From JADLDB01 sp040752975 (GTDB lineage: Bacteria; Myxococcota; Myxococcia; Myxococcales; Myxococcaceae), in NCBI GenBank assembly GCA_040752975.1, contig JBFMHF010000017.1:1-64000 (forward strand): a stretch of 64,000 nucleotides of DNA. Reading direction: 5' to 3'. Below, piece by piece: positions 1 through 10,048 of the stretch. The notes beneath the pieces were generated by a model that made no database searches, was not told where the DNA came from, and saw only the letters and a list, made by a program, of their open reading frames with translations. A program made the translations under genes and the position numbers. Positions within the stretch are counted from its first letter, which is position 1, and each line of letters starts with the position of its first letter.

Positions 1-2
1 AA

Positions 3-1514
3 GAGCGGGACGAGGAGGGCGGCGAGGAAGAGGAGGCTGACGAGTCCGACGAGGAGCGCGCCGAGCGCGAGGCCCGCGAAGAGCGCGAGCTGGACGAGGA
101 CGGCAACGAGCGTCCCCGCCCCGTGCTGACGCCGATCAACCGGGCCGTGCGCGACGACGACATCCAGGAGGCGCACGTGCGCGGCGAAGAGGCCGTCACC
201 GCCACCGAGGAGACCCCCGAGGCCCCCGCCGCTCCTGCCGACGACAAGCACCTCCAGGTGCTCGATCTCGTCGAGCTCAAGCGGATGAAGATCACCGAGC
301 TGTCCAAGATGGCCCACAATCTGGGCATCGAGGGCACGCAGGGCTTCAAGAAGCAGGAGCTCCTGGTCGCGATCCTCTCGAACGTCACCGAGAAGCGGTA
401 CGAGGTGCACGCCGAGGGCGTGATGGAGCTGATGAGCGACGGCTACGGCTTCTTGCGCAGCGCCGACTCCGACTACCAGCCCAGCCCCGACGACATCTAC
501 GTCTCGCCGTCCCAGGTCCGGCGCTTCAACCTGCGGCCGGGCGACACCGTCTCCGGGCCGATCCGCCAGCCCCGCGAGGGAGAGCGCTTCTTCGCCCTGC
601 AGCGGGTGGAGAAGATCAACTTCAGCGATCCCTTCTCCGCCGACGTCAAGGAGCGGATCCTCTTCGACAACCTCACCGCGCTCTACCCGACGCGGAAGAT
701 GCACCTCGAGCACGACTCGTCGGACTACACCACCCGCATCATCGACATGTTCTGTCCGATCGGCTTCGGCCAGCGGTGCCTGATCGTCGCGCCGCCCAAG
801 GCCGGCAAGACGGTGATGCTGCAGAACATCGCCCACGCGATCGCCAAGAACCACCCCGACATGTACCTGATCGTGCTGCTCGTCGACGAGCGGCCCGAGG
901 AAGTGACGGACATGCAGCGCAGCGTGCGCGGCGAGGTCGTCTCGTCCACCTTCGATGAGCCGGCCACGCGCCACGTGCAGGTCGCGGAGATGGTGATCGA
1001 CAAGGCCAAGCGCCTGGCCGAGCAGAAGCACGACGTGTGCATCCTGCTCGACTCCATCACCCGCCTGGCGCGCGCCTACAACGCGGTGGTGCCGCCGTCG
1101 GGAAAGATCCTGTCCGGCGGTGTCGACGCCAACGCGCTCCACAAGCCCAAGCGCTTCTTCGGCGCGGCCCGCAACATCGAGGAAGGCGGCTCGCTCACCA
1201 TCATCGGCACCGCGCTCATCGACACCGGCAGCCGCATGGACGAGGTGATCTTCGAGGAGTTCAAGGGCACCGGGAACTCGGAGATCGTGCTCGACCGCAA
1301 GCTCTTCGAGAAGCGCATCTTCCCGTGCATGGACATCAACAAGTCCGGCACGCGCAAGGAAGAGCTGCTGCTCACCCCGGCCGACCTCGTGCGCGTCACC
1401 GCGCTGCGCCAGGTGCTGCACCCCTTCACGCCCATCGACGCGATGGAGTTCGTGCTCAAGCACATGCGGCCCACCAAGTCGAACGCCGAGTTCCTCGGCG
1501 GCATGAACCGGTAG
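3..1514 (+). CDS. rho: Transcription termination factor Rho (5' end outside window)
   Basis: Hexameric RNA helicase that terminates transcription at Rho-dependent sites. The visible part has the Rho N-terminal helical domain (ITELSKMAHNLGIEGTQG), the OB-fold RNA-binding domain (MELMSDGYGFLRS), the ATPase core with Walker A APPKAGKT encoded near 789-812, and a Walker B stretch CILLDSITRLARAYN. A GTG at 123 could be read as a start, but the frame stays open to the window edge and encodes a very acidic, charged Glu/Asp/Arg stretch. The gene therefore almost certainly begins upstream, giving Rho an acidic N-terminal insertion. It ends in the usual way after EFLGGMNR. A small lipoprotein follows 7 nt downstream. 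Identification is secure; only the start is missing. Confidence 0.97.
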   Translation, partial: ERDEEGGEEEEADESDEERAEREAREERELDEDGNERPRPVLTPINRAVRDDDIQEAHVRGEEAVTATEETPEAPAAPADDKHLQVLDLVELKRMKITELSKMAHNLGIEGTQGFKKQELLVAILSNVTEKRYEVHAEGVMELMSDGYGFLRSADSDYQPSPDDIYVSPSQVRRFNLRPGDTVSGPIRQPREGERFFALQRVEKINFSDPFSADVKERILFDNLTALYPTRKMHLEHDSSDYTTRIIDMFCPIGFGQRCLIVAPPKAGKTVMLQNIAHAIAKNHPDMYLIVLLVDERPEEVTDMQRSVRGEVVSSTFDEPATRHVQVAEMVIDKAKRLAEQKHDVCILLDSITRLARAYNAVVPPSGKILSGGVDANALHKPKRFFGAARNIEEGGSLTIIGTALIDTGSRMDEVIFEEFKGTGNSEIVLDRKLFEKRIFPCMDINKSGTRKEELLLTPADLVRVTALRQVLHPFTPIDAMEFVLKHMRPTKSNAEFLGGMNR

Positions 1515-1521
1515 GGCAGGC

Positions 1522-1809
1522 GTGCGCTGGGCGCTGTTGGCGGGCGTCTTCGTCGCCACCGGCTGCGGGACGGTCGACTCCCCGCAGCCGGACGGCGGCC
1601 GGGTCTGCTACCTCGACTCGGACTGCGTGCCCGACGGCTGCTGCGGGCAGGGGACCGGGGCGATCCATGTGCTCGACGGCCCCGACTGCTCGACGGTCCG
1701 CTGCGACGGGCAATGTCCCCCCGAGCAGGTGCGCTGCGGGTGTGGGCTCCCCGTCTGCCGGGAAAGCCGCTGCACCGTCGCCGTCAGCACCGAGCCCCGG
1801 TGCCTGTGA
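1522..1809 (+). CDS. Small cysteine-rich lipoprotein
   Basis: A 95-residue protein starting at GTG only 7 nt after the rho stop, so it is probably co-transcribed with rho. It opens with a short signal sequence and a lipobox (VATGC), after which the mature part carries about 13 cysteines, including LDSDCVPDGCCG and CGCGLPVC. This fits a secreted, disulfide-rich outer-envelope lipoprotein. I recognise no enzyme family. The cysteine pattern resembles the short Cys-rich units in the larger lipoproteins at 1881 and 11522. Confidence 0.75.
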   Translation: MRWALLAGVFVATGCGTVDSPQPDGGRVCYLDSDCVPDGCCGQGTGAIHVLDGPDCSTVRCDGQCPPEQVRCGCGLPVCRESRCTVAVSTEPRCL

Positions 1810-1880
1810 CGGGGCGTCGTCTCACCCCGGGCCGCCGAAAGTCGTCCTGGCCGTTGCCTGCCCATGGCCCCTGGGGCTAG

Positions 1881-3206
1881 ATGCCGCAACCCATGTCGCG
1901 CCCCGCCGTCCTCCTCGCGCTCGCCGCCGCCCTGAGCGCCTGTCCCCGCACCACCACCACCCTCCCACCCGAGGACGCGGGCACCCTCGACTTCGTGGGC
2001 CGCGCCTGCAACGTCGACGCGGAGTGCGGCACCCTGCGCTGCGACAAGATCCGCCGCCAGTGCATCTGCCTGTCCGACGAGAGCTGCAAGCCGGCTGACC
2101 CCTTCGCCCCGCCCCGGTACTGCAACAACTACACGGGCCTGTGCGTGACGGAGATCACCGGCTGCACCGCCGACTCGCAGTGCGAGGCGACCGAGTGGTG
2201 CGATCCGTCGATCCGCGCCTGCCGCCCGCTGAAGACCTTCTGCGAGCCGTGCAGCGCCGACCGCGAGTGCGGCGGAGCGGAGGACAACTGCGTCCTCGAC
2301 GCCACCCTCAACCGGCGCTTCTGTGGCACGGCCTGCATGACCAACGCCGACTGTGCGCGCGGCGCCACCTGCCAGGACAAGGACGGCAAGAAGCAGTGCT
2401 GGCCCGATCGCACGCCCAACGGCTCGCCGGCCACCTGCAACAACTTCCAGGCCTGCACGCCCGACTCCCTGCGCACCTGCAACCAGACCTCGGACTGCGG
2501 AGATCTTTCCCAGCGGTGCGATCCCGCCCGGGGCAAGTGCGTGGCGGTGCAGCAGATCTGCCCCTTCGGGACCATCTGCGATCCTCGCCTCAAGCTGTGC
2601 GTGGCCGAGTGCGTGCAGGACGCGGACTGCGGCGACGCCCGGCTGCGGTGTGTGAATCGCGTCTGCGAGCCCGTCAACGAGTGCACCCTCGACGCCGACT
2701 GCGCCGACAACCAGGTGTGCACCGTGCCGCCCGGAGGCACCACCGGGGAATGCAAGCCCTCGTGCAGCTCCGACGCGGAGTGCCCCCTGGGCAAGGTGTG
2801 CACGCCGTCGGGCCTGCGCGCCAACTGCCAGCCCGGCTGCACCACCAACGCCGGCTGCCCTCTCGATCAGCGCTGCAACGCCACGTCGAGGCAGTGTGAG
2901 GGCCCGGTGGTGGGCAGCTCGCGGATCTGCCAGGCCACCAGCGCGTGCCGCACCTGCGAGCTCTGCGACGGCGTCACCAACGTCTGCAACAACGCCCGGG
3001 CGGGCTTCCCGTATTGCCAGATGTGCTCGTCGCCCACCGAGTGCGCAGGCGGGACGTGCGTGGTGCTGCCCGACGGCCTGGGCTACTGCGCCCGCTTCTG
3101 TGGCACCGGCCAGGAATGCCCCCAGGGCTTCGTCTGCCTCTCCCTCACCACCGGCGGTCAGGCCTGCGTGCCGTCGGATCGAAGCTGCACCGGAAAGTGT
3201 CCATGA
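1881..3206 (+). CDS. Large cysteine-rich lipoprotein with tandem Cys units
   Basis: A 441-residue exported protein. The N-terminus has a hydrophobic signal ending in a lipobox (ALSAC); translation may start at the first ATG or at the second, 12 nt later. The mature protein is built from many short units of the type C-x-x-D-x-E-C-(x)n-C-(x)4-C (for example CNVDAECGTLRC, CTADSQCEATEWC, CTLDADCADNQVC), so it should be heavily disulfide-bonded. Such stacked Dickkopf/EGF-like units are common in myxobacterial surface lipoproteins; their ligands are mostly unknown. Its stop overlaps the next start (ATGA), suggesting coupled translation with the lipoprotein at 3203. Confidence 0.85.
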   Translation: MPQPMSRPAVLLALAAALSACPRTTTTLPPEDAGTLDFVGRACNVDAECGTLRCDKIRRQCICLSDESCKPADPFAPPRYCNNYTGLCVTEITGCTADSQCEATEWCDPSIRACRPLKTFCEPCSADRECGGAEDNCVLDATLNRRFCGTACMTNADCARGATCQDKDGKKQCWPDRTPNGSPATCNNFQACTPDSLRTCNQTSDCGDLSQRCDPARGKCVAVQQICPFGTICDPRLKLCVAECVQDADCGDARLRCVNRVCEPVNECTLDADCADNQVCTVPPGGTTGECKPSCSSDAECPLGKVCTPSGLRANCQPGCTTNAGCPLDQRCNATSRQCEGPVVGSSRICQATSACRTCELCDGVTNVCNNARAGFPYCQMCSSPTECAGGTCVVLPDGLGYCARFCGTGQECPQGFVCLSLTTGGQACVPSDRSCTGKCP

Positions 3207-3994
3207 CCTCCAAACTCCTCCTGGCTTCGCTCTGCGCGGCCGTGCTGTCCGGCTGCTCGGGGAGCGACACCAAGCGCGAGACGTGCGGCAACGGGCTGGA
3301 CGACGACGGCAACGGCCTGGCCGACTGCGCCGATCCCGACTGCGCCGGGCAGACGCAGTGCCTGGGCAACATGGACGCCGGGTACTTCGGAACCTGCATG
3401 AAGTGCGGCAGCACGTGCGCTGATCAGACCGCGTGTCTCGCCAACGCCTACACGGAGGATCGCCCGATCCCCTACTGTGTGATGGGGCGCTGCACCGCTC
3501 TGGAGACCTTCGTCCAGGTGCGCGTCTTCCTGGACACCAAGGACAACTGGGCGGGCCTGGGGGTGTCTCCGCAGTCGGGCGCGACGCGCTTCATCAAGAA
3601 GACGGCCGCCGACGGGAGCGCCGTGGACTGTGCGCGCGTCAAGGCCACCGCGTCCGACAAGACGAAGCCCCAGGCGCTCGAGGACTCGAAGCTGTACGTG
3701 ATGCAGGGGGTCGACGTGACGCGCATCACCAACCCTCAGCTTGGCCAGGGCATCACCTACACCTTCGTCAACACGCAGACGGGCGGCGACTTTCTGATCT
3801 TCGCCGAGCTCTGGGGCGGGCCGCCCAACTCGGCCACCAAGTACCCGAGCGGCAACCGGCTGGGCCACACCTGCTTCGAGGCGCCGGCCGTCGTCGGGGG
3901 CCCCATCATCCCAGAGGACAACTGCCCGTCGACCACCAGCGATGCAGGCACCTGCCGCGTCTTCAACCTGAAGATGGACGGCCCGGAGCCCTGA
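3203..3994 (+). CDS. Exported lipoprotein of unknown function
   Basis: A 263-residue lipoprotein whose ATG overlaps the preceding stop by 4 nt. The signal peptide ends in a clear lipobox (VLSGC). Just after it comes a short motif ETCGNGLDDDGNGLADCADPDC, the calcium-binding-like D-x-D-x-N/D-G unit often found as NGxDDDxDGxxDCxDPDC in myxobacterial surface proteins. The remaining ~200 residues are predicted globular with no family I can name. It probably forms an envelope pair with the cysteine-rich lipoprotein encoded just upstream. Confidence 0.8.
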   Translation: MTSKLLLASLCAAVLSGCSGSDTKRETCGNGLDDDGNGLADCADPDCAGQTQCLGNMDAGYFGTCMKCGSTCADQTACLANAYTEDRPIPYCVMGRCTALETFVQVRVFLDTKDNWAGLGVSPQSGATRFIKKTAADGSAVDCARVKATASDKTKPQALEDSKLYVMQGVDVTRITNPQLGQGITYTFVNTQTGGDFLIFAELWGGPPNSATKYPSGNRLGHTCFEAPAVVGGPIIPEDNCPSTTSDAGTCRVFNLKMDGPEP

Positions 3995-4108
3995 CCCTGG
4001 TTTGCTGGGAGGGAGCGGTCCTTCTGCACGACCGTCTCCCTTCGCCTGCGGTCACTCGCGATACGAGGGGAGCGCGATGAGCCCCGGCGGTGGAGTAGCG
4101 TCGGGCGC

Positions 4109-4789
4109 ATGCTGCCGGTCGCGTTGAGCCTGTTGATCGTCTCCTCCGCGTGGGACGAGTTCGAGCGCCCGCCGCTGGCCCGCCCGCGTCCGCCCACGGC
4201 CCGCGAGCTGAGCGAGGTGTATGAAGACGTGGAGAAGTCCATCGCGCTCTGGCAGGCCGAGCGCGCCGCCTTCAAGCAGGCCCAGCACGAGGTGAAGGTG
4301 ACGCGCGACGTGCGCGACTTGAAGGCGCTCCCCTGGCCCGGCGACGAGCAGCCGGTGGAGGTGGTGAAGAACCCCGGCTTCAAGGGCGGCCGCGGCAAGG
4401 TGGTGCAGCCGAAGGGGAAGAAGCTGTCGCCCGCCGAAGCGCAGCTGCAGGCCGAGCTGGACGCCGCCGAGGCCCGCGCCGAGGACTACCGCCTCAAGTG
4501 CCGCGAGGATCCCGCCAGCTGCTCGAAGGCGGCGGCCGACAAGCGCCGGGTGGACCAGGGCAACGAGGCCTTCGAGGAGGCCGCCCGCAGGCGGCAGGAG
4601 GAGCTCGATCGCAAGGAGCAGGAGATCGCCCGGCGCCAGAAGGAGCTCGAGGAGCAGCAGAAGGCGATGGAGGAAGAGGCGGAGAAGATGAAGAAGGCCG
4701 TGGACGCGCGGCGCAAGGCCACCGAGTCCCAGGCGAAGCAGAACGACGCCGTGCTGCGGGGGATCGTCGACGGATTGTCTGACGAGTGA
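4109..4789 (+). CDS. Exported coiled-coil protein
   Basis: A 226-residue protein with a short hydrophobic N-terminus (MLPVALSLLIVSSAW) consistent with a signal sequence or anchor. From about residue 110 onward it is extremely charged and heptad-like (repeated RRRQEELDRKEQEIARRQ patterns), so the C-terminal half should form a long coiled coil. The only two cysteines flank a short loop (CREDPASC). No catalytic family is visible. The stop codon directly abuts the stop of the convergent response regulator gene, with no intergenic space. Confidence 0.75.
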   Translation: MLPVALSLLIVSSAWDEFERPPLARPRPPTARELSEVYEDVEKSIALWQAERAAFKQAQHEVKVTRDVRDLKALPWPGDEQPVEVVKNPGFKGGRGKVVQPKGKKLSPAEAQLQAELDAAEARAEDYRLKCREDPASCSKAAADKRRVDQGNEAFEEAARRRQEELDRKEQEIARRQKELEEQQKAMEEEAEKMKKAVDARRKATESQAKQNDAVLRGIVDGLSDE

Positions 4790-5251
4790 TCAGGACGACG
4801 GCGGCTTGGAGGGGATCGGTGTGGGCGTCGACGAGTACTGCGACACCTTCTCCTTCATCGCCTCCATCTGCCGGGTGATGCGGCGGCGCTCCACGGCGAG
4901 CTCCACCACCTCGGCCAGCTCGTCGAGGTTCTTGAAGGGCTTGGGCAGGTACGTGTCGTAGAGGTTGGGATCGACGCTGGACTTGGGCTCGGCCGTCATC
5001 ATCACGATGCCGGCGTTGGCCTGCCGCTGGCGCACCCGCTCGGCGAACTGCGTGCCGGTGGTGACGGGGAGGTTCTTGTCGATCATCACCGCGTCCCAGT
5101 CGGACAGGATGGAGAGATCGTCTGCCTCCTCGGCGGTGGTGGCCACCTGAACGTCCCAGCCCCGGGCCGAGAGCGAGCGCTTGAGCACCTCGCACACCGA
5201 CGGATCATCGTCGATCACCAGCACGCGTCGCTTCGCCTGTGCATCAGCCAT
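4790..5251 (-). CDS. Single-domain response regulator (receiver only)
   Basis: A 153-residue CheY-type receiver. The acidic pocket is Asp14-Asp15-Asp16, the phospho-acceptor is Asp58 (VMIDKNLP), and the conserved switch residues Thr86 and Lys104 (YLPKPF) are present, so phosphorylation competence is expected. There is no DNA-binding or enzymatic output domain; after the receiver comes a short helix and a Ser/Pro-rich tail. The ATG at 5251 was chosen because upstream in-frame sequence lacks receiver homology and belongs to an overlapping shadow frame. Its histidine kinase partner is not encoded in this window. It lies downstream of an aldo/keto reductase in the same direction. Confidence 0.9.
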   Translation of the reverse strand: MADAQAKRRVLVIDDDPSVCEVLKRSLSARGWDVQVATTAEEADDLSILSDWDAVMIDKNLPVTTGTQFAERVRQRQANAGIVMMTAEPKSSVDPNLYDTYLPKPFKNLDELAEVVELAVERRRITRQMEAMKEKVSQYSSTPTPIPSKPPSS

Positions 5252-5304
5252 GGCCCACCCCGCCTCGAAGAAGCCCGGTGGGGATTCTTGGCGCGTCGGG
5301 CAGG

Positions 5305-6228
5305 TCAGGTCCAGCGCAAGCGTCCGCGGGTGGCCCAGTACGCTTCGGGGGGCTGAGCGAACTGCGTGAGGTCTCCCGCGTCGATCGCGAGCTCTCGCGC
5401 CGCGAGGTTCCCGGAGAGCTGTTCCGGCGTCGCCGCGCCCGACAGCACCACCGTCGCCCACGGCTGCGCCAGCGCCACCGCCAGCGCCAGCGCGTCGGGG
5501 CTGACTCCTCGTCGCCGCGCCTCCGCGAGGAAGTCGGGCACGTCGCCGCGCGCGGTGAGCCGCCCGTTGGCCACGCCTTCCTTGACGATCACCTCGAGCC
5601 CGGCATCGCGCGCGCGGGCCAGCGCCGGTCCGGCGGAGGGTTCCAGCACGTTCCAGGTGGCCTGCACCCAGTCGAAGAGGCGGCGGCCGCCGCGGGTGAG
5701 GACGCGCGCAGCGTCGATGGCCTCGGCCTGGCGCGCGCCGGTGACGGAGAGGCCCACCTGCACGCCCGCTTCGTCGCGCAGCCGCGCGAGGCGATCGAGC
5801 ACCGCGCCGTCGGACAGGACGCCGCTCTCCAGGGTCGCGGAGTGGATCTGGTACACGTCGAGCCACGGCCCCAGCGCCGCCAGCGACTCCCCCCACTGGG
5901 CCTCGAGGTGGGCGAGCGAATGGTCCTTCACCTCGTGCACCGCCGCGTCCGCCTTCCAGCCGGCCGTGTAGCGGTAGCCCCACTTGGACGACACGGTGAC
6001 TCCGGCAGGGCGGCGCGCGTCCAGCCAGGCACGGAGGAATTCCTCGCCCCGGCCGTAGCTGCGGGCCACGTCGAAGTGCCGCACCCCGGCGTCCCAGGCC
6101 GCGTCCAGCATGCGGGCCGCGTGGGCGGCCATCGCCTCCACGGTCGTCCCGGGCAGATCGCCTGAGTGCCCCAGCGTCATGTAGCCGGGGCGCCCCAGCG
6201 CGGCGAGGCCGAGTCCCAGGGTGGCCAT
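5305..6228 (-). CDS. Aldo/keto reductase
   Basis: A 307-residue NAD(P)H-dependent oxidoreductase of the aldo/keto reductase superfamily with a TIM-barrel fold. The catalytic tetrad appears as Asp53 (HFDVARSYG), Tyr58, Lys82 (SSKWGY) and His129 (VYQIHS). The C-terminal cofactor-binding region (VLSGAATPEQLSGNL) is typical. The substrate cannot be read from the sequence; many family members act on sugars or aldehydes. It lies 53 nt upstream of the receiver-only response regulator and about 67 nt downstream of the methionine aminopeptidase gene, all on the minus strand. Confidence 0.9.
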   Translation of the reverse strand: MATLGLGLAALGRPGYMTLGHSGDLPGTTVEAMAAHAARMLDAAWDAGVRHFDVARSYGRGEEFLRAWLDARRPAGVTVSSKWGYRYTAGWKADAAVHEVKDHSLAHLEAQWGESLAALGPWLDVYQIHSATLESGVLSDGAVLDRLARLRDEAGVQVGLSVTGARQAEAIDAARVLTRGGRRLFDWVQATWNVLEPSAGPALARARDAGLEVIVKEGVANGRLTARGDVPDFLAEARRRGVSPDALALAVALAQPWATVVLSGAATPEQLSGNLAARELAIDAGDLTQFAQPPEAYWATRGRLRWT

Positions 6229-6295
6229 GGAAGACGTGTGCGTCAGGCGCGCCTTCCAGGGAAGGCACAGGCGGCGGGCGGGCAGGGCGGCACAG

Positions 6296-7296
<1,001 letters not shown>

Positions 7297-7300
<4 letters not shown>

Positions 7301-7752
7301 GGGGCGGTTGTAGCGAAGAAAGCGGTGCGCGTGCGATCGAGCACGTCGAGCATACGCGAACGGTTGATGCGGCCGTCGGTCGCCTCGCCCAGCGCGAGGA
7401 GCTGTTCGGCCATGAAGCGCGAGAGGAACTGCAACATGGCCTTATCACTAGCCATGAGCCCGGCCTCGAGCCAGCGCTGGTTGCGCCAGTAGTCGTCCAG
7501 GGCCTCGACTTCGCGGGAGAGATCGAGCTGCGTGAGGCGGAAGGCCTCCCTGTACAGGCGGGCGTCCGGGCGGCGAGGGGACGCTTCCAGCAGCGCCTTC
7601 ACGTGAGCCCCGGTGGCCTCGTCGAAGTCCTCCACGCGCGGGGGCCAGGCGGAGAGGTCGGCCGCGAACAGCCGCGCCACCTCGGCGACCAGGTGCTCCA
7701 GGATGGGGACGGGACGCGTGCCCAGCACGAGATCCCACTTCGACGGCTGCAT
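7297..7752 (-). CDS. Hypothetical protein translationally coupled to map
   Basis: A 151-residue soluble, helix-rich protein with no signal peptide. I cannot assign a family. Notable features are an aromatic- and charge-rich central part (LDDYWRNQRWLEAG) and a C-terminal helical segment. Its stop codon overlaps the GTG start of the methionine aminopeptidase gene, so translation is likely coupled and it may be a regulator or partner of the enzyme, although that is inference from position only. Confidence 0.7.
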
Positions 7753-7790
7753 GGGGCCGTCCTAGCGGAACAGGCGCGGGCGGCGCCACT

Positions 7791-7954
7791 TAACCCCGGA
7801 GTTCACCTGGGTGGAGCATGGATCGCGCAGGACGTTGCCCGGAGGTCGAGAAGCGAGGAGGGAGCGGGCTGGTGGGCCCGTGACCGACGAGCGACGACGA
7901 GATCCGGGCGAGGGACCAGCGAGGCGTGCTCTGCTCAGGTGATCTCCGGGGTTA
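7791..7954. repeat. 164-bp foldback (MITE-like) element with ~30-bp terminal inverted repeats
   Basis: The left end reads TAACCCCGGAGTTCACCTG and the reverse complement of the right end reads TAACCCCGGAGATCACCTG, i.e. 18 of 19 identical. The similarity continues inward (GAGCA, then TCGC, then GCCCGGA) to near a GGGCCC centre, so the whole element can fold into one long imperfect hairpin. The right end includes the TAA stop of the hydrolase gene. It has no coding capacity. It may be a miniature inverted-repeat element, a REP-like sequence or a structured 3' UTR. Confidence 0.6.
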
Positions 7955-8752
7955 GCGCAGGGGGATGAGGCGGCGGGCGCGCGGCTCCGCGGGCACGGGC
8001 AGCCCCAGGCCGGTGAAGAGCTCGCGGCGGATCAGGTGGTACACGGTGCGGCTGGTGACGAACTCGCGGTGGGCGACGTCGGCGACCTCGATGTTGAGGA
8101 GGTTGGGCGCGTCGTGCGGGTTCTCCAGGATGCAGGACGGGAAGGGGTTGACGCGATCCGCCTTGGAGAAGATGGAGGTGAGGCGGGTGCTCAACGGGAA
8201 GGCGCCCATCTTCAACCTTCGGATGAAGGGCGACATGGGCGTCAACTGCCAGATGCTGCGGGAGACGAGCCCGTACGCGGCGATGCCCAGGTACGCCGAC
8301 GGCGAGCCGTTGTGGGGGCTGGCCAGGGTGACGAGGTTGCGCACGCGGCGATCTCCGCCCAGCCGCTTCACGTAGTACGCGCCGATCAACCCGCCCTTGG
8401 AGTGCCCGATGATCGAGAGCGGGCCCATGGTGGGGTAGCGCTGGTAGAGCCGCTCCACCTTGTCGCGCACGTACTCGGCGAGCGAGTCGATGGCGTTGGT
8501 GTTGAAGGCGTCGCGCCACCCGCCGAGGTTGATGCTCCACACGCAGAACTGATCGCGCCGCAGCCGGTGCTCGAGGATCTCGAAGGTGCGCCGCGTGGAC
8601 ATGAAGCCGTACAGCAGCAGCACCGGCCGGGTGCAGTTGGTGAAGTCCGTGCGGCGGACCACCTTGTTCCCGTTGCGATCGAAGTCGAAATAGCCCCGGA
8701 TGTAGCGCGCCGCGCGCTTGAGTTGCCTCCACCTGGTGCTCAACGACAGCAT
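7952..8752 (-). CDS. Alpha/beta-fold hydrolase (lipase/esterase-like)
   Basis: A protein of 266 residues from the chosen ATG at 8752. It has the alpha/beta-hydrolase hallmarks: an oxyanion-loop strand (VLLLYGFM), the nucleophile elbow GHSKGG, and a later LASPHNGSP segment as in lipases of the LipA / triacylglycerol lipase type. A conserved His near REFV could complete the triad. The open frame continues upstream to 8929, but that would overlap the divergent reductase start and adds low-complexity sequence, so the internal ATG before LSLSTRW is preferred; this leaves about 175 nt for divergent promoters. No signal peptide is obvious from this start. The stop lies in the terminal repeat of the foldback element. 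Confidence 0.85.
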   Translation of the reverse strand: MLSLSTRWRQLKRAARYIRGYFDFDRNGNKVVRRTDFTNCTRPVLLLYGFMSTRRTFEILEHRLRRDQFCVWSINLGGWRDAFNTNAIDSLAEYVRDKVERLYQRYPTMGPLSIIGHSKGGLIGAYYVKRLGGDRRVRNLVTLASPHNGSPSAYLGIAAYGLVSRSIWQLTPMSPFIRRLKMGAFPLSTRLTSIFSKADRVNPFPSCILENPHDAPNLLNIEVADVAHREFVTSRTVYHLIRRELFTGLGLPVPAEPRARRLIPLR

Positions 8753-8927
8753 CGCCTTCCCCGCCTGATCCGGCCTGGACTTGATTGTAGCCACGCGCGC
8801 AGCCACACGCGATTCATCGGCCCCCGGTGAAGTCGGCGCACACCCGCGCACCTGACGGTTTGGAAGGACGACTGGAGAGGGAGCGATTACAAACGCGCGG
8901 ACTTCCGCAGGCCGCGAGGGAGGGCAC

Positions 8928-9887
8928 ATGGACTACCGCCGGTTGGGACGCGCAGGGCTCAAGGTGAGCGAGCTGTCGCTGGGCAGTTGGGTGACGTACG
9001 GCGGTCAGGTGGGAGACGACGCCACGAAGGCCTGCATGGTGGCGGCGTACGAGGCGGGGGTGAACTTCTTCGACGGCGCCGAGGCCTACGCGAAGGGCGA
9101 GGCCGAAAGGTCGATGGGGCGCGTGCTGAAGCAGGTGGGCTGGCGCCGCGAGGGGCTGGTGTTGTCGTCGAAGATCTTCTGGGGCGGAGACGGGCCCAAC
9201 GACAACGGCCTGTCGCACAAGCACGTGATCGAGGGCGTGCACGCGGCGTTGAGGCGCTGGCAGACGGACTACCTCGATCTCGTCTTCTGTCACCGGCCGG
9301 ATCCGAACACGCCCATCGAGGAGACGGTGCGGGCCTTCGACATCCTGGTGAAGCAGGGGAAGGTCTTCTACTGGGGCACGAGCGAGTGGAGCGCGCTGGA
9401 GGTGAAGGAGGCCTTCAAGGTGGCGAAGGAGCTCCACCTCACGCCGCCCACCATGGAGCAGCCGCAGTACTCGCTGCTGGCCCGGCAGCGCTTCGAGGTG
9501 GAGTACGCGCCGCTGTGGACGGAGTACGGCTACGGCTCGACGATCTGGAGCCCGCTCGCCTCGGGCCTCCTCACCGGCAAGTACGATCAGGGCGTGCCGA
9601 AGGACAGCCGGCTCGGGATGAAGCAGTACGACTGGCTCAAGGACAAGCTGGTGACGAAGGAGAACATCGAGAAGGTGAAGCGGCTCGAGCCGATCGCGAA
9701 GGAGCTGGGCTGCACGCGCGCGCAGCTGGCGCTCGCCTGGTGCCTCAAGAACCCGAACGTCAGCACGGTGATCACCGGCGCCACCCGGCCCGAGCAGGTG
9801 CACGAGAACATGAAGGCGCTGGAGGTGGCGCCGAAGCTCGTGCCCGAGGTGATGCGGAGGATCGACGCGATCTTCCCGGTCGGCTGA
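8928..9887 (+). CDS. Kv-beta-type aldo/keto reductase
   Basis: A 319-residue aldo/keto reductase resembling voltage-gated potassium channel beta subunits and YghZ-type reductases. It starts with the family signature MDYRRLGRAGLKVSELSLG. The catalytic residues are Asp49, Tyr54, Lys82 (SSKIFWGG) and His122 (FCHRPDP). The family-specific EQPQYSLLAR and SPLASGLLTGKYD segments and the C-terminal VITGATRPEQVHEN are all present. It is likely a cytosolic NADPH-dependent reductase of aldehydes such as methylglyoxal. It is divergent from the hydrolase and stands alone on the plus strand. Confidence 0.93.
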   Translation: MDYRRLGRAGLKVSELSLGSWVTYGGQVGDDATKACMVAAYEAGVNFFDGAEAYAKGEAERSMGRVLKQVGWRREGLVLSSKIFWGGDGPNDNGLSHKHVIEGVHAALRRWQTDYLDLVFCHRPDPNTPIEETVRAFDILVKQGKVFYWGTSEWSALEVKEAFKVAKELHLTPPTMEQPQYSLLARQRFEVEYAPLWTEYGYGSTIWSPLASGLLTGKYDQGVPKDSRLGMKQYDWLKDKLVTKENIEKVKRLEPIAKELGCTRAQLALAWCLKNPNVSTVITGATRPEQVHENMKALEVAPKLVPEVMRRIDAIFPVG

Positions 9888-10048
9888 GGTCCACCGCCAG
9901 CGCGACCTCACGCCGGCTCGAGGTATTCGGCCCGAGCTGAGGGCGAGCCGTGTACCGGGGCAAGACGGCCGACCGCCTGAGCTGCAATTTGAGGCCCGTG
10001 TGGGTGCGGAGCGCGGTATTTTCGTGGCCCCTCTCACCTGGAGCCGCC

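Noticed and set aside
8753..8929. N-terminal extension of the alpha/beta hydrolase
   Set aside because: It overlaps the divergent reductase start and has no hydrolase or signal-peptide features.
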